A stretch of 64,000 bases of DNA from Ricinus communis (taxonomy: Eukaryota; Streptophyta; Magnoliopsida; Malpighiales; Euphorbiaceae), in assembly GCF_019578655.1 (NCBI RefSeq), contig NC_063265.1:21810285-21874284 (forward strand), given 5' to 3'. A model generated the notes under the pieces. That model was not told the DNA's origin. It saw only the letters and a list, made by a program, of their open reading frames with translations, and did no database searches. The translations under genes and the position numbers were made by a program. Positions 44,641 to 57,400 of the stretch are shown in pieces. Position 1 is the first letter of the stretch, and each line of letters begins with the position of its first letter.

Positions 44641-47600
44641 TGAGACCAAAGTAAAGTTTATTGATGGGTACCATACATCAACAAATCCATGGATTCTCGA
44701 CATTGGCGCAACACATCACATTACAACAGAGCCGCACAACATGCCTTAGTACAACGACATTGAGGAAGTAATGATGGGAGATGGTAACAAAATCCCAATT
44801 ATTCACACTGGTTCAACTCAATTATCTAACACTATTTTTCATTTACCCAGTACTTTATGCGCTCAACAAATCAAACACAATTTAATTTCTGTCTCCAATT
44901 TCTGTAAAGATAACTCAACATCTGTGGAATTTTTTCCTTCTGATTTCTTTGTTAAGGACCTAGTCACAGGGAAATCGCTGGTGCACGACTGGAGTAAACA
45001 AGAGTTGTACAAGTGGCCTACTGTTGCTTCACTAACCCATCCTCAAGTACACATGGCCTCTCACAACACCACCATTGAAAATGGCATCCGTAAACTCGGA
45101 CATTCTCATACTAGAGTTTTTAAGTTTATTTTAAATAATTTCTCTATTCCTCTTAATGTAAGAGAAAAACTTCCTTTTTGTAATTCCTATTTATCAAATA
45201 AATATCACAGGCTACCATTTGCCCGTCTTACGTTGTCAAGTTCAAAACCTCTTCAAATTATTTTTAATGATTTATGGGGACCTTCCCCTATTCTTTTTAT
45301 TGATAAAAAATTGCAATATTGTATCTTTGTTGATCAGTACACTAAATACACTTGGATCTACACCATTCAACGCAAGAGTGAATTCACATCCATTTTTCAA
45401 TAATTTCATCCTTTAATGGAAAAGCATCTCAATTCAAAAATATTGTCACTCTACACTGATGGGGGTGGTGAGTAATAAAGTCTTAGTTCGTACCTTAGCC
45501 TCCATGGCGTAGAACACTTAATTTCTCCTCCATACACACCATAAAGAGTTGCTCTTGCTGAACGGCGCCACCGACACATCCTTGATACAGCAAGAACATT
45601 ACTATATGAAGCCTCTTTTCCATCTGCTTTATGGTCATTTTCTTGCCACCATGCTATCTACTTAATAAATCGCTTACCAACACCCACCTTGAATAACCAA
45701 TCCCCTTTTCAAAGATTGTTCTAGTCTAAACTAGATTACCATTTCCTGAAAATCTTTGGATGTCTTTGCTACCCATGGCTCAAGCCATATACCCAACACA
45801 AACTTCAACCAAGATCAACACCTTGTGTCTACTTGGGCTTCTCTATTACTCATTATTGTCATCAGTGTTTTGACCCTTTCAAAAATAAAATTTATTTCTC
45901 TCGTGATATTATTTTTGTCGAAAATGTATTTCCATTTAAAACCATGTTTTCAAATATTTCAAATTGCAAAAATCTAACATGGGATGACTTGTCTAATGAC
46001 AACCTACAATAGCCCCATCAACCCACCGATCACCAATCAACATACATGAATACACCACAACTTGATTTACTCTCTTCCATTCGCGTATCTACCACTGTAC
46101 TGCGATATTCCACTTCTTCACCCTCTTATTTATCATCACCTTCACACACTAGCTCAGCCACTCCTTACACTTGTGCACCACCAGCGGCTACGTCAATTCT
46201 AGAACTTGTCTCTGACACAAATAACTCGACCCACACCACCTCCAACCCATCAACTCAATGCATAGTTATTCGTTCTCAAAACAATATTCACAAACCCAAG
46301 GTCATTTTTTATTATATGGCCCAAATTCACATTGATCTAACCCCTCAAACTTTTCATCAAGCCAACAAACAGCCACAGTGGAGGGACGCTATGAAAACAA
46401 AATATGATGCCTTATTAAAGAACCAAATGTGAGTATTAGTACCACCTAAATCATCTAACAATGTTGTTGCTTGTAAATGGTTGTACATGATTAAAAGGAA
46501 GTCAGACGGCACCATTGACCGCTACAAAGCTCGCCTTGTTGCTAAGGGATTCACTCAAAGGCATGGAGTAGACTACCATTCTACATTCAGCCCTGTTGTT
46601 AAACTAACAATAATTAGGGTGGTTCTAACTCTTGTTGTTCAACACAATTGGCCCATCAAACAACTTGATGTCAACAACGCATTTCTTCATGCCCGTCTTG
46701 AAGAAGAAGTCTACATGCATCAACCTCCGGGCTTTGAAAATCCTCTGTATCCTACACATCTTTGTCTATTTAAGAAGGCTATTTACGGCCTCAAACAAAC
46801 TCCGCGTGCTTGGTACAATGAACTCAAAGCTCATTTTCTTACTATGGGATCTTTCAAGTCCGAATATGATAGTTCTTTGTTCATCAAGCAAGCTCCTGAT
46901 ATAGTTGTCTATATTTTAGTTTATGTAGACGACATTATTGTTACAGGCAGCAATAACACGATGGTTTAACAAGTGATTTCATCTCTTGCCAATCAGTTTT
47001 CAATCAAGGACTTGGGTGACATTCATTATTTTCTTGGAGTTGAAGTCTTTCATCAGTTGAGCTATCTCTTCTTGTCTCAAACTCGCTACATTTCTGATTT
47101 ACTTAAAGTCGAAAATATACACAATTGTACTCCAGCCTAGATGCCTATGAGTTCAACTGAAATTTTTCGAATCTCTGATGACTCTTCACCTACTAATACT
47201 ACCAAGTACAGACAAGTTCTTAGTAAACTTCAATATCTCAGCTTCACAAGACTAGATATATCATATGCTGTCAATAAACTATCTCAATTTATGCATGCCC
47301 CATCTGAGCAACACTGGAAAGCTGTTAAACGAGTACTTCGATATCTCAAAGGTGCTCTAAATTATGGTCTTCGTTTAAGGCAGAGTGACAACTTCAATTT
47401 GGTTATGTATTCTGATGCAGATTGGGCAGGTGATGTCAATGATAGTATCTCTACTACTGGTTATCTTCAATTTCTTGCGAACAATCCGATCAGCTGGTCC
47501 TCGAAAAAGCAAACTACGATAGCCCGATCCTCCATTAAAGCAGAGTATCGAGCCGTAGCAAGTGCTGTAGCATAAACAACTTGGGATAAAAATCTACTTT

Positions 47601-47872
47601 CCGAGCTTTGCATTCCATTGAATTGTTCACCACTCATTTACTGTGATAACATTGGAGTCACGTATCTATGTGAAAATACAGTCTTTCATAGTAGAATGAA
47701 ATACCTTGTTGTTGATTTTCATTATGTCAGAAATCAGGTTCAACGCAAACTTCTTACTGTTGATCACATCCATGCTGCTGATCAACTTGCTGGCATACTT
47801 ACTAAAGCATTACCAAAGTCAGCTTTTGATAGGCATCTTAGCAAGTTAGTCGTTCCAATACGTCTAACTTGA
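44641..47872 (+). pseudogene. pol of Copia E (protease, integrase, RT, RNase H)
   Basis: Protease reads WILDIGATHHIT, with Ile for the Ser of the DSG active site. Pre-integrase and integrase follow: RKLGHSHTRVFKFIL, LPFCNSYLSNKYHRLPF (first integrase zinc motif altered), FVDQYTKYTWIYTIQ, LYTDGGGE and RVALAERRHRHILDTAR. RT (46481-46969) keeps FTQRHGVDYHSTFSPVV, LDVNNAFLHARLEEEVYM and the catalytic YVDDIIVTG. RNase H (47141-47872) reads SDADWAGDVNDSISTTGY and IYCDNIGVTYL, ending ADQLAGILTKALPK with a stop at 47872. At least eight stops or shifts break it. Confidence 0.9.
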
Positions 47873-47880
47873 GGGGGGCA
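47871..47880 (+). other. Polypurine tract of Copia E
   Basis: GAGGGGGGCA directly before the 3' LTR, the primer for plus-strand synthesis. Confidence 0.85.
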
Positions 47881-48113
47881 TAATAGCAGATATTTAGCTT
47901 GCTCAATTACTGTTTTAACTTAGTCTTTTTAGCTTATTCAGTTACTGTTTTGATTTAGTCATTAGCTTCCGTTCCACTATCTATAAGTTGTTATTTTCTT
48001 ATAAAACTGCTCCTATAATAAAGGAGTCACGTACCTCATGTATTTTATATATTGGTTCTTCATTTCAATAATAAAGAGAAAAAGACTATTAGGTTAAACT
48101 CCTTTACTCTTTA
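47881..48113 (+). repeat. 3' LTR of Copia E
   Basis: 233 bp partner of 43390-43621. Confidence 0.92.
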
Positions 48114-48118
48114 CAAGT
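48114..48118. repeat. Target site duplication (right) of Copia E
   Basis: CAAGT directly after the right LTR. Confidence 0.9.
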
Positions 48119-48518
48119 ATGGTGGGCTTTGCACTGCCAAGAATCCAAGATATAATCTAAACATCATTCACTTGCCATTTCATATATTTCCTCTTCTCCT
48201 TCTCAATGTCAGGTGAAGTACTCGTCCCACCAAAATGACCCTACGATTTCTTTCCCTTTATAAAGATTTAAAATTGAAATGTCCAAGCAAGAAAATGTTC
48301 AGGTTATTCTAAGAACACGATTCAACCATAAACAAGAACTAAGAGATTAGATCAAGAAAAATAGAATAGAATAACATGAATAACTAAGGACATATCATTA
48401 AGATCTCAAAGCAAGGCAATAGAGTTGAGAAATAAAACTCTATTGTTTGTTCTATTGATCGTTCTGCAAAGATTAAAGATAGTAACCAAAGACAACATGA
48501 ATGATTTTAGAGTTTATG

Positions 48519-48530
48519 GCTCTAATACCA
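48519..48530 (-). other. Primer-binding site of a further Copia remnant (F)
   Basis: The minus strand reads TGGTATTAGAGC next to the LTR-like stretch at 48531. The internal sequence to its left (48119-48518) shows no coding motif. Confidence 0.75.
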
Positions 48531-48735
48531 TGACAAAGTCAGAGAGAATTTTTAAATTCCTTCAGTATCATTTCACTAAAAGATTTACAATATATAGAAT
48601 CAGATCCTTAAACCTAGGGCCTAACATAGCAAGAATATTCTGATTCCTTAAACCTAGGCCTAATATAAAAAATACAATCATAATATATACAACAATAATG
48701 AATATCTTAAAGAGGTAATCAAGGGATATTCAACA
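48531..48735 (-). repeat. LTR of Copia remnant F
   Basis: On the minus strand it begins TGTTGAATATCCCTTGATTA, a typical plant Copia LTR start, and ends GACTTTGTCA just before the PBS. It is about 205 bp long. No partner LTR lies in the window. Confidence 0.65.
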
Positions 48736-48879
48736 CACAACCCTAAATATTCAACTATACAAAAATGCCAAATAAGGAAATAAGATTATAACTTTGTTGA
48801 CAACTCCAATATGTGATAATTAAAGTCTTCATCTATGTAGGCTTTAACAGCTGCTAAAAATGACTCTTCAATCTTCTTT

Positions 48880-49990
48880 TGTTCTTTTTAAAGTTTGTTT
48901 TCAAATTTTTCAACAAATGAAATATGCGTACACCATGTTTAACCTCCTCTTGATATACCTCTTGTATTTTTTTTTTGGATGCTTTCATGCCTATCTGATA
49001 TTATCCACATGTTTTTCCTCCTGTTAAATGCTTTCTTCATATTTTTAGAAAAACCATATTGAAGAAGCATCATTTTTAGAATCAGTAACAACAAATGCAA
49101 GAGGGAAAAACTTACTAGTTGCACCATGTGTGGTTGCCGAGAACAATATACCTCCTTATTAGGGAAGTTCCAACAACTACTATAATTAGTATATAATGAT
49201 TCCAACCTCTTATTGATGCATCAAGTGCCATAAATACATAAAGGAATGTTAAGTCTTTATTTATCTTTAGGTCTACAACTGATCCTAGATATATTATTTT
49301 CGACATGTACAAGTAACTAAGCAGTCATACATATGATTCTTCCAATTTCTCCCTTATGAGCTTCAATACTTTCTCCTTATATTTTCATGCTTTTGAATAT
49401 TTCAGGTTGATGCCATAATTATTTGCATGTCCCTCATTATATATGCTGGCATGTGTACTATCTCGATGTCCAAATATTTGGAATTCATGAAAAGTCCAAT
49501 GATTTTTATAGTTGCTTTCCTTTCATCACTCATTCTTATTTCTAAAGAGTAGGTATGATTTCTGTCCAGTCCACGCTTGATGAACATTCTTATTTTTTTC
49601 TTCCCTTGATGCTTTTAAATTCCACTCATGTTTTCTTATCTAAACATTTCAATGCATACTGCCTTAGGCATGATTTTAATTATCTTGTAAAAATGGTTTT
49701 TTTATTGCAAGAAGCTCAAAACTACTACCAAAGTTTCCTGGTCTTTATATACATGTTGTTCTTAGATTTTTGGTTGCCTTGTATTTGTTATCATTTTGTG
49801 TATTATGTTCATGGTGCACTTCTTCTTATTCTTCATTATCTATTTCTTCCACCATAGCTTTGCTCAATTGATTTGCATATTGCATTATATCTAAAGCTTC
49901 ATTATGTGTTCTTGTTATCAAATGTTCAAATGATATGTGTTTATTTGGTTACATTATTTCTTTTCTTTGATTTGTTGCTAAGGCCGTTAC
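48880..49990 (-). pseudogene. MULE (MuDR-type) transposase remnant, copy 2
   Basis: Reading the minus strand from about 49.9 kb down: a degraded N-terminal DNA-binding block (CLDKKTW-like text), RMSDERKATIKIIGLF with KYLDIEIVHMPAYI (49587-49402), then FMALDASIRGWNHYILI (about 49.23 kb) and NMWIISDRHESIQK (about 49.0 kb). These are the MuDR N-terminal and MULE DDE segments in order. Stops and shifts separate them and the SWIM finger is missing. It is related to copy 1 at 6.9-8.0 kb but preserves a more N-terminal part. Confidence 0.75.
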
Positions 49991-49999
49991 AATGATTGA

Positions 50000-50293
50000 A
50001 CTAGATTTCTGTTTTGTTTGAACGGATATACAAATTAGATTCTTTGTGAAATATATCTTTTATTATTCTTTAGCTCCAAATAAAATAGAATACTAACATC
50101 ATCTTCAATTTTTAACATTGGCTAATCATTTTTTACTTTAAATTTGCTCTCCAAACTTTCTTGGCTTTATTTTGAGATGTTTAGACAAAATATAAAATGG
50201 AGCTGAAAAGTTGCCTTTTGTAAGCACTATCCCAAGTACTTATAGTTGATATAATTTAAAGTTTCATCCCCCTTCTCTATTATGATGTTCCAA

Positions 50294-50356
<63 letters not shown>

Positions 50357-51125
50357 ATGTTAGAATTTTTATATAATTAGAATATAAATTCTAATATAAA
50401 TTAAAAAATAAATTTAAGAGAAACCAAATAGAAACTCAAAAAATCAATAATAAATCAAATATAAATAAATTTTTATCAACAAAAGCCAAACAGAAAATAA
50501 TACAAAAACCATATAGAAACGAAACATAAACCAACATTAACTAATAGAAATTTAAATATAATAAAAACTCAGCAGATATCACTAAACATGAAATTTAATA
50601 TTTTCGAAATATTCAAATTGGCATTTTATAAAATACATTATCAGCAGATTCTTTTGTTATAAATTATAATCTTTTTTAGTTAGTTTAACTTATCAAATAC
50701 ATTATCAGTAGATTCCTGTTACAAATTATAATCAATTTTAGTTTCTTAAACTTATTCGTGAATCATGTTACTTAGAATCACCAGTCATTTATCTTCAAAT
50801 TACCCGTGCTTTGACCAAAGACCTGCATTTCCAGCATCCTTCGTTTTACTCCCCCAACAGCAACTCTCATATTTTGCCTTAGTCAAATAAATCGACTGAA
50901 GATCTCTCATCCTTATTAACACTAACCTTATTTCTGGTAACAAAACAAAACAAAATATTCATGGTCATAGCTCATTGCAACTTCAAGAACAACTAGTGTC
51001 ATCTTGAAGAAACAAATATATTGAGAACAAGTTAATTTCATGGACCACTTTTAGTTATGAACCTAAAGAGATTACCATTAAAATAAATTAGATTAGAAAA
51101 ACTTAACCAGCCACAGAAGGGGTTT
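50000..51125. other. AT-rich intergenic DNA
   Basis: Contains a long (TA)n tract (50296-50352). No gene is visible. Confidence 0.5.
50296..50352. repeat. (TA)n microsatellite
   Basis: A nearly pure TA run of about 57 bases. Confidence 0.95.
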
Positions 51126-51131
51126 TTTATT
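51126..51131 (-). terminator. Candidate poly(A) signal of GLU1
   Basis: The minus strand reads AATAAA about 330 bases past the GLU1 stop codon, giving a 3' UTR of plausible plant length. The region between (51132-51460) has no other gene. Confidence 0.4.
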
Positions 51132-51460
51132 TTAATTAAACAGCGATGTTTAAAATTTCATACGATGGAAAAATCTGGAACGAAATTGACTTCACATTTT
51201 CCGCCACAAATCACTATACAAATTCATGCAACACCTGGGAAGTTGGATCCTTGTGGAATGATGGATCTGGGTGTCCGACTCTGGAGGGGGGTGGATGCTG
51301 ATCTTTTAATTTCGAGACCCTTGAACTGGAGATTAAAGCATTCTGGATTCCGATCAACTACCGATGTATTCCCGTTTAAGAATCCATCATCATCTATTTG
51401 ACATGTACAGGTTGTGGTAGCCAATCGCACCTGGCTGTGGGGGAGCCTTGCATTGCTATG

Positions 51461-54400
51461 CTAAGCAGACTGCAGTACTTCCCCAGCAACCGTGGCCTGA
51501 TAATCTGCACAAGCCTCTGGGGTGTCTTCTTCACTAGGTGGAACCAACTGCCAGAAGCGCGGCAGATAGTTGTCCCACTCCTTCAGAATAGCAGCACCTT
51601 TACCGCTCCCAGTTTTTTCCTTCAGCAGGGGGGCAGTTAAAATTAACTTCTAGTGAAATAAAGCAAAACTGTGCAGCTAAGAGAGATTCAGGATTTTGAA
51701 ATTAGTTTAACCTCATAAACGACTAATGCAGTTTTGTCTAGTAGACTTACAACATGAGCTTGAATGAGACTCTTTAGCTGCATCTGACCAACAGGGGCAG
51801 TTACTCGTTGGGCCCTCACTATTTCTTTATTCACCTATTCACATTGAACAATTTAAGATTTTAATGGTGTTGGCTTCCACGGACTTGAGAAAGGGAAGAA
51901 AATGAAAATCAGGAATAACATCAAAAAGGTATAATGATGCACATATATACCTATGAGTTCACAGTCAGTAATAATTCTTTATTAAACAAAAATCAAAATT
52001 GACTGCAGTTGTATACTCACGTGCCAAGACCAACAAATATTTCTTTGTTAGATATAATCATATGCATGGATAAGATTAAACAAAAGAAAATACAATCGGA
52101 CACGAAATTGTACAAGGTTTGGCATTGCGTCTACATTTAATTTGTAACCTGTATTTTTACTGTGAAGGAGTAGTAAAACTGCCAATACACAATCCAGGGT
52201 GTCATACCTTCATTTCAAATCCTTTGAATAGTATTTTATTTCCTAAGAGTACGAGACATTCTCCACAGTTCAAACCTCTTGCTTGAATATGAAGAAAATG
52301 AGAAGCAAACATATAACAGTTTTTTGACTAGTCTAGGAATCGAATCTAGATTAGATATATTCAAATACTTTCAAATCCTAACCAAGAGGAGGGCTAGAGA
52401 AATGCGGTTCAACCAAGTCTTGATTGACTGAGTCAAACCAGAATCAAAACAAATAAATATCATGGTTTTAAATAATGGATGCAATGAATCGCCTTATCCA
52501 TAATGGGATTTTGGCTTTCCCTATACGTTGTTTAGGGATACACTATAAAGGATTTGGAAACAGCTCAGTTTCCTTTTGCTTTTCAATCTCCACCTACTTT
52601 TTCAAACTTCATTCCTTCTTTTTAGCTTTCCAGATTTAAAGGGACTGTAAAGAGTCTTTAAAATAATAATATGACTAACATGATTACGATTATCCAAGTT
52701 AAATATACTCCTCAAAGTAATTAAATTATAAGAATATCTGAAAACTAATTAATATCATAAAATGTAACTTTTTTTTTCATTTTAAATGAAGCCACAATAA
52801 CATAATGTCAATTTGGGCGCTCTCCCTTTCCTCCAATGTAAACCACAGGAAAACTGGCTAAGTGGCTAGATGGCATGCCTTACCATGCTATGTCTATTCC
52901 GCACTTTGTCAGTTCCAAATCTCCATTTAAAAAAATTGGTTGAACTAGATTCAATATCAGAACCCTCTGTTTAACCCATTCTAGGACATTTATAGCCATA
53001 AAAGGAAAATCAAACCAGACTAACAGCCAGTTCCCAATTAATCCAAGTCCCAAGTAACCTTGGTCATCCATGTCATCTCACAGACTATATTTCCGATGCA
53101 GGCAGATCAACAGTTTAAGAGTTCCAGACACCTAGGGAATAGTAGATGCAGAGTTTTTTTGGTACATCGGAGCAGTCACTGTCTTTTTTGAAAAAAGTTC
53201 TGCTCATACATATGTTTCATATATTAGACTACAAGTCATCTGATAAACCAGATGCCTATGTATACCTTGGATTAGCTAAACTTCCCAAGTTACTTCCATT
53301 GCTACTTTATAATATTCAGATTCGGCTTCAGGCTACAAAACCAAACATATGCATATTGCATCTGTCAGCCTGCCTGCTCAATATGTTCCCATGATTCTCT
53401 GTTGACTGATATTAAGCTCTTGATTTTGCAAAACAGAATAAGAATTCCCAATTATTAGAAACCTATCTATTTTAGAAAGAAAACTTGATGTCCTACTGAA
53501 TGCTTTAAGCAATAATACAAGTTTTAAAATTAGAAAAAAAGGATATGAAATGGCAATAAGAAGCAAGATTCAAACCACATAAGAAGCAACATTTATGAAT
53601 TATAACCAAAATTGAAAAATGAATAAAGAAAATAGTTGGAATTGCAAATGGAGAAACCTACTTAGGATCTTTTACTAAACCTAAAGACTCAAAATTATCC
53701 AGATGTTAAAAGAACAAAGGGACAAAAACAACAGGGAACATGGCAGATGAATTTCCCATTTGAAATATCATCCAACTGATTGTTGCAAAAAGAGAAACAT
53801 GCTGCTAATCGGACAGCAAATTTATCCCACCTCAGAGAATATATAAGAAAAGATCTAAATTAAAGCATTGAAAGATATCATGCAATGACCTACCCTACCT
53901 GTTACATGGCCAGAGCAAGTAAAGCCTCGTGTGTTTCTCAATAATAGAAATGGCAGTTTGATTCCCCGTTTGGGGTAGATAAGATAATTAACACAAACTA
54001 ATGATCATTAAAAGACTTCAAACACACACTAACAGAAAAAGCTAAAACATGATTAAGTGTATGGCATTCCTAAGTGATGAGTGGAGGATGTAGAACTATT
54101 TCACAGCTAACATTAATAAGCGTTAAATCTCCAATAGAGTGAACGCTAAATAATGGGCTTCATTCAGTAAAGTACAAACCTTGGGCATCAGAGTATCATC
54201 CTCATCAAGAATGTAAGCCAAGCCTCCAGTCATTCCAGCAGCAACATTTCTACCAACTCTGTAAAAAATTAACACAGGCTCAGCATTTGCAACTGTTCCC
54301 ACATTTTCCTTGATTACAACTAAAAAGCAACGTAAAGAGAACACTCACTTTCCAAGCACAACCACACAACCACCAGTCATATATTCACAACAATGGTCCC

Positions 54401-57400
54401 CAGTGCCTTCAACTACAGCTTCCGCAAGTGAGTTTCTGACGGCAAAGCGCTCCCCAGCTTTCCCTCTAACAAATACTTGGCCACCTGTTGCACCATACAA
54501 GCAAGTATTGCCAACTATAGTTGCATCCTCAGGGCAAAACCCAGGGTTCTCCACCGGCATTACAACCACCTCACCTCCAGCCATACCCTTGCATCATTTA
54601 CATTTCTAGTTGAGAACAATGTTTAAGCAATAACTCGATAGTTCGCTGATAGAATATAAAGCCAACTTAAATGTTATAACATGAATTAATATCATTCTTT
54701 ATAATGTCAAACTCCATTAAATATGTTTTATAATCTGTTATTCATTATCAAGTTCATCAGTAATAGTAAAGACCAGCTAGAGTTATAATGGCAATTCATC
54801 CACTAATCCAATGATATTGCCATGAAATAATCTAGCTTGCAATTGACTTCATTAAGGAACTCCCAAGGCCTCACTGACTGAACAAAATGACTGATTTGAG
54901 TTCTAAATTTAGATTCCAGCTTTGGATACAGTTCATATAACTAAAATTGATCAACAAACCTTTCCCACATAATCATTAGCCTCTCCGACCAGCCGAATGT
55001 TCATTCCAGGTGTCAAAAAGCATGCAAAAGACTGCCCTGCACTTCCAGTAAATCTGTTGACGTGAAAAGAACTCATTCAGTTTGCATTTAAATTAACCGG
55101 ATTCCTGGTTTGCATTCTTTAAATAATAAGGCTTTCTACCAAGAACCCAGGACTTACGTTATGTTCAGCTGTCCGGCAAAACCAGTGTACCCATATTTTT
55201 TAGCAACCACACCTGCTATACGCCCACAAACAGCACGGTCCACATTGTATATCTTTATAGTTTTATTGACAATTTTTTCATTCTCAATGGCATCCAAGAT
55301 CTGGAAGATAAAAGATGCATAGTAAGGTTCAGCTACAGGAAACCAAAGAACTCTGGATAGATATTTGCACTAAAACTAGCAAAACTCAAATATGTATAAC
55401 TGATAAGTGGCTGATTCAATAACTAAGATGTACAAGCAACCCAAAAGGCCGTGGTATTATGCTGCTTTGATTCCTTCCTTTACCATATTCTAATAGTGCA
55501 CATTGCTTGTTAGGCAAGATCTGTTAGATACAAATCTAAGTTAATGACAAATTAATATAAGTTGCAGGTACAGGATGTTGCAATAAGAAAAACTATACTC
55601 AAGTGACCTTTCGCTATAATGTTCCTTCTCCATTTGAAAACCTGATTCAATCCTAAGGTGTTCTGTGGAAGCTATAATCCTCTTAATTTCAAGCCATCTC
55701 AGTGGTAGAAAGACACTATTAATTCTTAACAACCAAAAGAATAGGAAAATACAGAACATGAAAACATCAGACATTAATTATAAATGATGGAACATCCAAT
55801 AATTCAAGGGCCTGGAAGCTAACCACTTCTCTAATACATCCTATAGTTTTGAGAAGAAACTTCAAATGACAAACAACAATAATTGCAAATATTATACAAG
55901 AAATACCACTCGACTGGGTTAGGAAAGTGAATTTCTTTACTATCAATCATGATTCTTTTTATTGCAGGAGACAAATGAATAAAAGAAAAAAATTAGAATG
56001 CCACTGATAAAATATTTTGTAGCCACTGATAAAATATTTTGTACTTTTCCGGAGGAAAACAATAAATGACCTGACAAAAAAAAAATGAAATTTCAGTTCA
56101 TATATTCATGGGAAATGGCCTACTACGCAAACAGCCACAAATGGCATAAAACTAGAAAAAAATTAACATGTTGAAAAAATTTATAGAGAATCAATGAATG
56201 AAAATATGAATTTAATAACTTCTCCTTGCTACCATCACAAATTGAATGATCAGAAGCAAAACCGCAGAACTCCAACCTCGCATAGCCATGATCATGGTAC
56301 TACAGAATTATGTAACATATTCACTCTCTTTTTAACATGAGTATGATCCCATAGCATGAAAAATTCCAGAAAGAGCAGAAGCTATAACCAAAATTCATCC
56401 TCTGGATACCTTAACAGCTATGTTCATGAATCTCTAATTAAAACATCTTGTTTAGTATCCACAAACAACTAGTTGAAGCCTAACATAAAAAAACAACTGT
56501 TACCTGTGGATCTGCTAGTATAACATCATCCAAAACAGGACCGTTGCTATGTACATCTTGATTCCTGATCTCAGTGCTGCTCCATTTTGGTAACCCAACA
56601 TTCTGGACATAGAAGCAGTATAATTGCAAGATAAATACCCAAATCCACCACTAAAAGACCCATCATGTCAAGAAAATGATAGTTCAAATACATACTGAAA
56701 GAATATAACTGAGATCAAGGTGCTGAGTTTTCATTAGAGAAATATCTCGTGCTCTCAACAAATCTGTTCTTCCAATAATATCATCCAACTTCTGGTAACC
56801 CAATTGTGCAAGCATGCCTCTTACCTAGCCAACAGAAGGAGAAATAATAATTGCAAGAGAGCAGATGCAATGAGATCAGAAGCAAATTCTAGAATTTCAA
56901 TAAAAGCCAAACTGCCGTTCAAACAATAAATGCAAAACATTTCATTAACCATTATAAATATAAGCAGACAGATTACCTCCTCGGCAACATACAGAAAGTA
57001 ATTCACAAGATCTCCAGGCACACCAGGAAACCGTGCGCGTAGTTCTTCTCTCTGAAGTGAATTACATTCAGAAGCAGAAATCAGTAAAATTGCACAGATA
57101 TCATCAAAAAACAACCAATAAGATTTAAATTATACCTGACTGGCAACACCAACAGGACAATTGTTTGTGTGACAAATGCGAGCCATAACGCATCCAGTAG
57201 CAATCATCGCAACAGAACCAAACCCATATTCATCAGCACCCATTGCTGCAGCCATCATGACATCAACCCCACTTTTGAAGCCACCATCAACTCTAAGAAT
57301 TACCCTCTCTCTGAGTCCATTTTCGATAAGAGTCTGTAAGAGATTTTTATCAATCAAATCAGCAAATTGAATGCACGCAAGTGGATCCAAAAGGTCTAAC

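Larger units (their letters stand above)
43390..48113 (+). mobile_element. Copia retrotransposon E, full-length with TSD but mutated
   Basis: 4724 bp with LTRs of 232 and 233 bp, PBS, gag-pol in Copia order, polypurine tract GAGGGGGGCA (47871-47880) and perfect target duplication CAAGT. The LTR ends are TAATAG..CTTTA, so the element ends in TA..TA instead of TG..CA. Gag and pol contain several stops and frameshifts, so it is not autonomous now. Confidence 0.93.

Noticed and set aside
51165..51401. 78-codon plus-strand frame near the end of GLU1
   Set aside because: It is antisense to the GLU1 3' UTR and has no recognisable motif.
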